Origin: Planctomycetia bacterium
GTDB lineage: Bacteria; Planctomycetota; UBA8108; UBA1146
Assembly (NCBI GenBank): GCA_009937185.1
Contig: JAACCY010000107.1
Location: 1-35,667, forward strand
DNA: 35,667 nucleotides
Direction: 5' to 3'
The position numbers and the translations under genes were made by a program. The notes beneath the pieces were generated by a model. It saw only the letters and a list, made by a program, of their open reading frames with translations, was not told where the DNA came from and made no database searches. Positions 30,861 to 35,667 of the stretch are shown here, one piece after another; positions within the stretch are counted from its first letter, which is position 1; each line of letters begins with the position of its first letter.

Positions 30861-32231
30861 TTGAGATCCTGGAGTAGCCTGCTTTTATTGCTGTTGTTCC
30901 TGATCCCAGTCATCTCCATCTGGTGGTATTCCCGTGCAGATTGGCCTTTCGAAGTAATGCCTTCATCTTCTGTGAAGGAATCGGATCCCATTTTTAATGA
31001 AGGTCTTCAGCCGGTCACACCCGAATCGACTCCAATAGAAAGACTTTCGAATCCTGAGCCAGAAGTCTTCCAAGGGGAAAAGGAACCCGATCAACAGGTC
31101 GAACCGAAGGAAGATTTTGAAATATGGATGAGGGCCCTGGATGATCAGGGCACTCCACTCGAAGGAGACATTTCGCTCCCACTCCTACTGGATGGGAATC
31201 CCGTCACCATTTCTGCGGGTGAAGGCCAAAGGATCTCCGGACGAGAATTAAGAACCTCATACCCTGGAACGGAATCTGTTCTGATTCCTCTGGGTGGAGG
31301 AAAATGGACTCTGGATGCGACTCAGCAAGTGAAATCCTTTGGAGGATTGATCGACAGTCCCTGGGCTATACTGGGGCGACCCCACCCACCTGATCAGCGA
31401 CCCGCCCTCATCATTTTTGGACATACACCTTTACCTCCGGGAAGCCGACTCAGAGCGCAATTGATCGGTGAAGATCGTGTGCTCGATGGTGGAATATTGA
31501 AAACTCAGGCGGAGTCAAATATCTGGGTGCTTTCACTCAATCCTCGCCAATGGTTTGCGGGACGTCTTTCTCTCCAAATGGCTTGGTCCTGGGAGGCTTC
31601 TTCACAGTTTGACCAGAATCGAGTTCTTGAAATTCGAGGAAGCCAGTCTGAATTGAGAGAGAGCGATTGGGAGTGGAGCGGCTCTGTCATGGTCGACACC
31701 GCAAAAGTATTGGCTCAGCAGACTCGTGAAATTAAAGATTGGTATCGGAGAGCTCTCGAGGAGGTCGAGGCATCTCGTGATCTTCTATTAGTGGCGGGGG
31801 CAAAGGCGAGAGGCAAGAGAGCCAAACTTGTCAAAGATGACGAAAGAATGGGGAAAATGTTACTGCATCCCCTGGCTCCTGAATTGGGAAACTTAGGCCG
31901 CAAGAATTCCTTCAATTTTAAAAGGTGGCGTCGTCTGATCGACGAAGAATTTCCCGCGCACTGGAGAGTGTGGTTGGAAAAAGAGGCTATTCCTTATCCG
32001 GACAGATATCCGGGCCCAGCCAGGAATGTTCAACTGATGTTTCATATGCTGAACAAATACAGTCGCCTAGAGAGTACGTTGATCTACTCTTCTTTGGGCA
32101 GAGATCGTCACATCAACGATTTTGTCGCTGATTTCGATTGGGATCCCGTCACCGAACGAACCCAGACTCTTGGAAAACTACGAAACTTTATTGACTCGAT
32201 TGACGAAAAAATTCAGCCCCGGAATCCGTAG
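30861..32231 (+). CDS. Membrane-anchored protein of unknown function, last gene of the Gld-type operon
   Basis: 456 residues from a TTG at 30861 whose AAGGAG site overlaps the stop of the DUF4340 gene, so it belongs to the same operon. No family recognised. An N-terminal membrane segment (SLLLLLLFLIPVISIWWY, about 6-23) is followed by a Pro/Glu-rich linker (about 40-90). A beta-rich domain follows (about 90-270; for example PLLLDGNPVTISAGEG), and then a helical, charged C-terminal half (TREIKDWYRRALEEVEASR onward). The C-terminal part has several Trp/Arg motifs (FNFKRWRRLIDEEFP) and ends HINDFVADFDWDP. A structural or clamp role next to the GldG/DUF4340 proteins is inference. Confidence 0.7.
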   Translation: MRSWSSLLLLLLFLIPVISIWWYSRADWPFEVMPSSSVKESDPIFNEGLQPVTPESTPIERLSNPEPEVFQGEKEPDQQVEPKEDFEIWMRALDDQGTPLEGDISLPLLLDGNPVTISAGEGQRISGRELRTSYPGTESVLIPLGGGKWTLDATQQVKSFGGLIDSPWAILGRPHPPDQRPALIIFGHTPLPPGSRLRAQLIGEDRVLDGGILKTQAESNIWVLSLNPRQWFAGRLSLQMAWSWEASSQFDQNRVLEIRGSQSELRESDWEWSGSVMVDTAKVLAQQTREIKDWYRRALEEVEASRDLLLVAGAKARGKRAKLVKDDERMGKMLLHPLAPELGNLGRKNSFNFKRWRRLIDEEFPAHWRVWLEKEAIPYPDRYPGPARNVQLMFHMLNKYSRLESTLIYSSLGRDRHINDFVADFDWDPVTERTQTLGKLRNFIDSIDEKIQPRNP

Positions 32232-32235
32232 GTGA

Positions 32236-33078
32236 TCAATCCTGTGGGGGGCTCTTTGGATCTTTCGGAGAGTCTTTCTCTTGCACTGAAGAATCTTCTT
32301 TATCGGAATCCTGCGGTTGTTTCTGCTGTTCAGCCTTTGGCTGAGGCTTTGAATGAACCCTTTGAATCTCCAATTCGCCCTGACGATATCGTTCAACTTC
32401 ACCCTTGGAGCCCGTCCAAATCCTGGCTTCGAAGTCTGGTGAAACGACATGCCATCGGGTGCAGGGTTTCCCGTTCACTTGTTCAGAACGCTCTTTACTG
32501 ATCTTTAAAGTAATCGTCCGATACTCAGAGGGGATCAGGGCCGAAAAAGTTCTTCGATCTGTACGCGCCAGCTGGTCACCAATCAGAAGCCAATGTTCAA
32601 ATGCTTGATTACCCAGAAGAACGGTTCCATCTGGGAAGTCGAGCATTCTGTCCACTTGGCCACCTGAGCGAGGTTCCCGAACCACGACACGCACCTGATT
32701 TTCCTGAATTTCTGCAGCGACGATCAAGTCGCTAATACCTCCGGCAACGGCTTCGACCATCAATTGTCTTCGGTAACGGATGGGGGATCTGGCATCTCCA
32801 GAGAAAGTTGTCGTCTGACTCTGATCGATGGCACGTCCCTCACGGTTCCAGGACAATCGGGCATTGATAACCCAATCCTGTCTATCTTCTTCCGAATTTG
32901 AGGAAATTTGTACACGAGATTCACCCACAGGATTTCCCGCGTGGACCCAACGCCAAACTAATGGTTGGTCTGTCACGTATGGGAGGGCGGGAATGGGCAT
33001 TTCGTTACCGGGCTTGACCGGAGAAGGGTCATCCGCCAGAAAGAAAAGAGCAATGATTGTTAAGGTGGTTGAAAACAA
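32236..33078 (-). CDS. Secreted protein of unknown function, DUF3108-like outline
   Basis: 280 residues from a TTG at 33078, with AAGGGA eight bases before. A short N-terminal hydrophobic stretch (TTLTIIALFFLA) acts as a signal peptide or anchor. The body is beta-rich (LVWRWVHAGNPVGESRVQI, SDLIVAAEIQENQVRVVV), an outline seen in periplasmic DUF3108-type proteins, but I cannot assign it with confidence. The last 40 residues are a Pro/Lys/Gln/Asp-rich low-complexity tail, unusual for a globular protein. The gene ends four bases from the end of the preceding plus-strand gene. Confidence 0.65.
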   Translation of the reverse strand: MFSTTLTIIALFFLADDPSPVKPGNEMPIPALPYVTDQPLVWRWVHAGNPVGESRVQISSNSEEDRQDWVINARLSWNREGRAIDQSQTTTFSGDARSPIRYRRQLMVEAVAGGISDLIVAAEIQENQVRVVVREPRSGGQVDRMLDFPDGTVLLGNQAFEHWLLIGDQLARTDRRTFSALIPSEYRTITLKISKERSEQVNGKPCTRWHVVSPDFEARIWTGSKGEVERYRQGELEIQRVHSKPQPKAEQQKQPQDSDKEDSSVQEKDSPKDPKSPPQD

Positions 33079-33111
33079 CTTTCAATTCCCTTTCATGTCA
33101 CAAGGTCAAAC

Positions 33112-33140
33112 TTGTCAAAGAGGACCCGTGCAATTTTGAT
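33112..33140 (+). promoter_or_regulatory. Possible sigma-70-type promoter of the coiled-coil gene
   Basis: TTGTCA (33112-33117), 17 bases, TTTGAT (33135-33140): 5 of 6 and 4 of 6 consensus matches. It would give a leader of about 215 bases that includes the G-run hairpin at 33245-33276 and a second hairpin at 33281-33307. Confidence 0.35.
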
Positions 33141-33244
33141 GCGGTTTGTGGTACGATTACATCTTGGTTGGAGTGAGGACATCTGGCAAGTCACGATGCA
33201 ACTTTATTTACGGGTTGTGAATGCTTGAGTATCCAACTTTTTTT

Positions 33245-33276
33245 GAGATGAAGAAGCCCCCGGGGGGGGGCGTCTC
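33245..33276 (+). other. Leader hairpin with a nine-G run
   Basis: GAGA (33245-33248) pairs with TCTC (33273-33276). Inside, GCCCCC (33256-33261) pairs with GGGGGC (33266-33271), so the run of nine G (33262-33270) forms the loop and one arm. Slippage of the run would change loop length or pairing. A second hairpin (CAGG / CCTG with inner TCGGG-TTAT-CCCGA) follows at 33281-33307. No T run follows either, so both are probably leader structures. Confidence 0.5.
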
Positions 33277-33364
33277 AGTTCAGGATTTCGGGTTATCCCG
33301 ATACCTGATTCACGGGAGTGTCATGACCTCGTAGATAGCGGGGTTATGCGGGAAAGGAATGCTC

Positions 33365-34378
33365 ATGCGCAAGGATTTGTCCTTGATTCGCCGCTTAGAG
33401 AAAATCGAGAAGGAACTGGGTTATTGCCAGATCAAACTCGAGAAAGAACATCGCCTTGCTACGCGTGTTCACTTTCTCCGCGCACACAGGGATCAGATGC
33501 GTGAAGCTCTTACCAGTTACCCTGAAACCGATTCTAACTCGCACAATTCTCTGGGTGGCATTGCCTTCCTTGAGATATCCCGACGTATGATGGAAGATGA
33601 ATCGTCATTCTCTTATGAGGATATTCGTCTTTCATTTATTGCTTTAGGAATGCGACCGGAGATTGGCCAGGAGCTGGAACTTCTTGATACTGACATCTCG
33701 GACACCACCGAGAAATTGTCAACGTTCCGAGTTTTCCATGACAAGATTGCAGGCTTGCAGTCGGAGAGAGCACAAGCGTTGAGCAGCTTTATCCTTGAAG
33801 AGGGTGAACCTGTTCTCGAGATTTCAGAAAACTTCGAAGCGACTGAATCACGTTGGAATGTTTTAACCGAAGACTTAACGAACCTCGACGATGCACTCTT
33901 CTGTGTTCAGCGAGCCAATGACTATCTGTCCTCAGCAAGAAACTTTGTTCTGCAGGCCAGAAGCCATTACTCGGTTCAGCAGTGGCTCGAATCGGGATAC
34001 TTAGTTGATCTTTTCAAGCATTCATTGATCGGCAGGATCAAGGAGATGCTGGAGGGTGCTGAACGTAATTTGAAAACTGCTCTGGGTGAGTTGATCTGTC
34101 TCAATGATGAAGATTACGACCTGTTTGAATTCTCAGATTTCGCACCGATTCTTCTGCCCTTCTACAAGCAGCTTTTCGGTGACGTTTTTAAGCAGACCAA
34201 GTTCCAAGATGTACTGTCATTGGTAGAAGAGCGTCTGGATCGATCCGAGAGACTGCACAAGCGTCTCGAAGAAGCTCGTGAAAACGTCTTTAGTAGTCAA
34301 ATGGAGCAAGAAAGTGCTCGTGAGAATCTGTTCCATCAGATCGGTGAAGAGAGACGTAAATTACGCCTCAGTAACTGA
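33365..34378 (+). CDS. Coiled-coil protein of unknown function
   Basis: 337 residues from ATG 33365; GGAAAGGA ends six bases upstream, whereas an ATG at 33359 would touch it. No family recognised. The protein is almost wholly helical and charged with heptad-like stretches (LIRRLEKIEKELGYCQIKLEKEHRL near the N terminus; VEERLDRSERLHKRLEEAREN near the C terminus, both cited only as examples). There is no membrane segment or signal peptide and only three cysteines (residues about 20, 182 and 239). It is convergent with the ThiF-like gene (eight-base gap). It may be a scaffold or cytoskeletal-type protein; no function can be read. Confidence 0.7.
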   Translation: MRKDLSLIRRLEKIEKELGYCQIKLEKEHRLATRVHFLRAHRDQMREALTSYPETDSNSHNSLGGIAFLEISRRMMEDESSFSYEDIRLSFIALGMRPEIGQELELLDTDISDTTEKLSTFRVFHDKIAGLQSERAQALSSFILEEGEPVLEISENFEATESRWNVLTEDLTNLDDALFCVQRANDYLSSARNFVLQARSHYSVQQWLESGYLVDLFKHSLIGRIKEMLEGAERNLKTALGELICLNDEDYDLFEFSDFAPILLPFYKQLFGDVFKQTKFQDVLSLVEERLDRSERLHKRLEEARENVFSSQMEQESARENLFHQIGEERRKLRLSN

Positions 34379-34386
34379 ACTCATCA

Positions 34387-35442
34387 TCAGGTGACTGTCC
34401 TGTGATGGGGCGGAGAACCTAGGAGCTGGATGAGACGATCCCTAGCGATCGTCTCATCCAGTGCCAATTTACCGGTGATCAATGCTCGACCATCTCCGAA
34501 GCAGGTGATCATTCCATCTTCTCCTGCCCAGCGGACCGAAAGAGGAGATTCCTTTAATGCGGTCTCTTCAGAATTCTTTTTCAGCTGCTTTTTAATCTCA
34601 TCGATTCCGACTTCGAGCCAGGCCTCTAGAGAACCACTGCCACAAAGTTTTCTCATGGGATAGAGATTTTGATCTAGAGTTGATTTCCAACCCTCCAGCG
34701 ATGAACACAAGGGGCAGTCTGGATCGGGATATAGATCCACGAGGACTTCTCCTTCTGATATCGATCCTCGAATAATCTTACGGGAGGCGATCGGTTCATT
34801 GGCGGATGCCGTGGAAGAAGATCTGATCAATTCCGTCAGTAATCTCATGACAGCAGCGGAGGCGGCCATGCAACTCGCGAGGAGTACGCCCTCTGTTTCA
34901 CAGGTTCCGAGATCGGCTTTGGAAGCCTCTGGAGAAACCCAGCAGTGGTAACAGGGTGAACCCGGAGGAGCAAAACTAGCGGCCACCCAACGATCAGCGA
35001 TGGCTCCGGAGTGGATCCAGCCGATTCCTGTTTCAAGGGAGATTTGTTGAATCAAACTCCGAACCCCGATGTGGTCTGTCGCATCGAGAACTAGGTCATG
35101 CTTGGGGATCCATTTGCGAGCATTCAGGGGTGTCAACATTTCCTGAACGCCGATGAGTTCTGTTCTCCCACCGATTTCTTGAAGTGACTTGATCGCTGCA
35201 GTCGTTTTGGGAAGCCCCGACAGGGCATCTGGTTCTGTGTATAGGACTTGACGGTGCAAATCTGAATCTCTGACTCGGTCCCCATCTATGAGAGTGAGGC
35301 GACCGATTCCACTTCGAACGAGAGCCTGTGCCAGGGGGCAACCCACGCCGCCGATTCCGACGAGCAAGATGGAAGTGTCGGCCCACCTCTGGTCCAAATC
35401 ATGTCCACCTTGGACGCGCTTTTGTCGATCATATCGATCCAT
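34387..35442 (-). CDS. ThiF/MoeB/HesA-family E1-like adenylyltransferase
   Basis: Activates the C-terminal Gly-Gly of a ubiquitin-like sulfur carrier (ThiS, MoaD or similar) by adenylation. 351 residues. Nucleotide site: SILLVGIGGVGCPLA (24-38), D54/R56-type IDGDRV, DLHRQ (61-65), and Lys78 in GLPKTT. The zinc site is complete: CYHC (163, 166) and CPLC (242, 245). The candidate sulfur-transfer or thioester cysteine is Cys180 in GTCETEG. An 80-residue C-terminal region ends in an RDRLIQLLG motif, seen in several stand-alone ThiF proteins. No carrier-protein gene is adjacent, so the pathway (thiamine, molybdopterin or other) is open. Confidence 0.9.
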   Translation of the reverse strand: MDRYDRQKRVQGGHDLDQRWADTSILLVGIGGVGCPLAQALVRSGIGRLTLIDGDRVRDSDLHRQVLYTEPDALSGLPKTTAAIKSLQEIGGRTELIGVQEMLTPLNARKWIPKHDLVLDATDHIGVRSLIQQISLETGIGWIHSGAIADRWVAASFAPPGSPCYHCWVSPEASKADLGTCETEGVLLASCMAASAAVMRLLTELIRSSSTASANEPIASRKIIRGSISEGEVLVDLYPDPDCPLCSSLEGWKSTLDQNLYPMRKLCGSGSLEAWLEVGIDEIKKQLKKNSEETALKESPLSVRWAGEDGMITCFGDGRALITGKLALDETIARDRLIQLLGSPPHHRTVT

Positions 35443-35667
35443 GGGACACCTATTCTCATTGAGAGAGCCTGAATGGCAAGATTAGCCGAGGTAGATGGGG
35501 GACACCAGCACTCCCGATTCCAAGGAAGATCTCACTCGGATTATTCGGATTCGCCGGTTGCACAGGGACCATGCGGGGTTTGTACTGATTGCTTGATTCA
35601 AGTGAAGTTCGACTCCGGAGTGGCATTTTGATCATTCAGATGTGGAATCGCCGGATACTAGAATTCA

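Noticed and set aside
33196-33214. TGGCAAGTCACGATGCAA looks like a sigma-54 promoter.
   Set aside because: The distance between GG and GC is 11 bases rather than the required 10, so it would not fit the -24/-12 rule.
33305-33352. AGCGGGGTTA near 33337-33346 resembles the 3-prime end of a c-di-GMP-I (GEMM) riboswitch.
   Set aside because: The required 5-prime parts (GGCAAA-CC and ACGCAAAGCC with the GNRA hairpin) are not found in the 150 bases upstream, so the match is short and probably chance.

Overview
The window is a chromosomal stretch of a Gram-negative (diderm) bacterium. It carries lipid A and LPS-core genes (LpxL-like acyltransferase, lpxK, hldE, two heptosyltransferase-type family 9 glycosyltransferases), apolipoprotein N-acyltransferase (lnt), sigma-54 (rpoN), PilT-type ATPases and a GldA/GldF/GldG plus DUF4340 ABC system. 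TTG starts behind good ribosome binding sites are frequent. I cannot fix the phylum by reading alone. The mix (inositol-phosphate synthase, Gld-type ABC/DUF4340 operon, short S21) would suit a planctomycete-like or other deep diderm lineage, and that is an inference. No tRNA, rRNA, CRISPR, transposase or phage gene was seen.

Layout. 1-4.1 kb: the 3-prime end of kbl, then hisS, an alpha/beta hydrolase and a 2-oxo-acid dehydrogenase E1-alpha in a tightly overlapping run, faced by an A-type Fe-S carrier gene. 4.2-8.1 kb: envelope lipid genes (LpxL-like and DUF374 acyltransferases, a WaaC-like glycosyltransferase) and a secreted protein of unknown function. 8.15-17.8 kb: a long co-directional run of an FGGY-kinase-like protein, an ADP-ribosylglycohydrolase-like protein, a 76-residue GspE-N-like protein, lpxK, a deoxyhypusine-synthase-like protein, hldE, two PilT-type ATPases and a WaaF-like glycosyltransferase. 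The first two proteins of this run keep their folds' recognisable segments but lack the catalytic and metal- or ATP-binding signature residues, so they look like paired pseudoenzymes at the head of an LPS operon.

17.8-21.8 kb: an Mrp-type Fe-S ATPase (minus), a thioredoxin-fold protein without CxxC, a 620-base intergenic region dense in inverted repeats with a strong terminator, then rpsU and a myo-inositol-phosphate synthase on the minus strand. 22-25.7 kb: lnt and rpoN. 25.9-32.2 kb: a five-gene operon (ABC ATPase, permease, GldG-like, DUF4340, unknown membrane-anchored protein) with stop/start overlaps. 32.2-35.4 kb: a secreted protein of unknown function, a coiled-coil protein preceded by a hairpin leader containing a nine-G run, and a ThiF/MoeB-type E1-like enzyme.

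Most promising for follow-up: the adjacent pseudoenzyme pair at the head of the LPS run; the ten-G tract inside the WaaF-like gene (a possible phase switch of the LPS core); the structured intergenic region at 19.6-20.1 kb; and the unknown fifth gene of the Gld-type operon.
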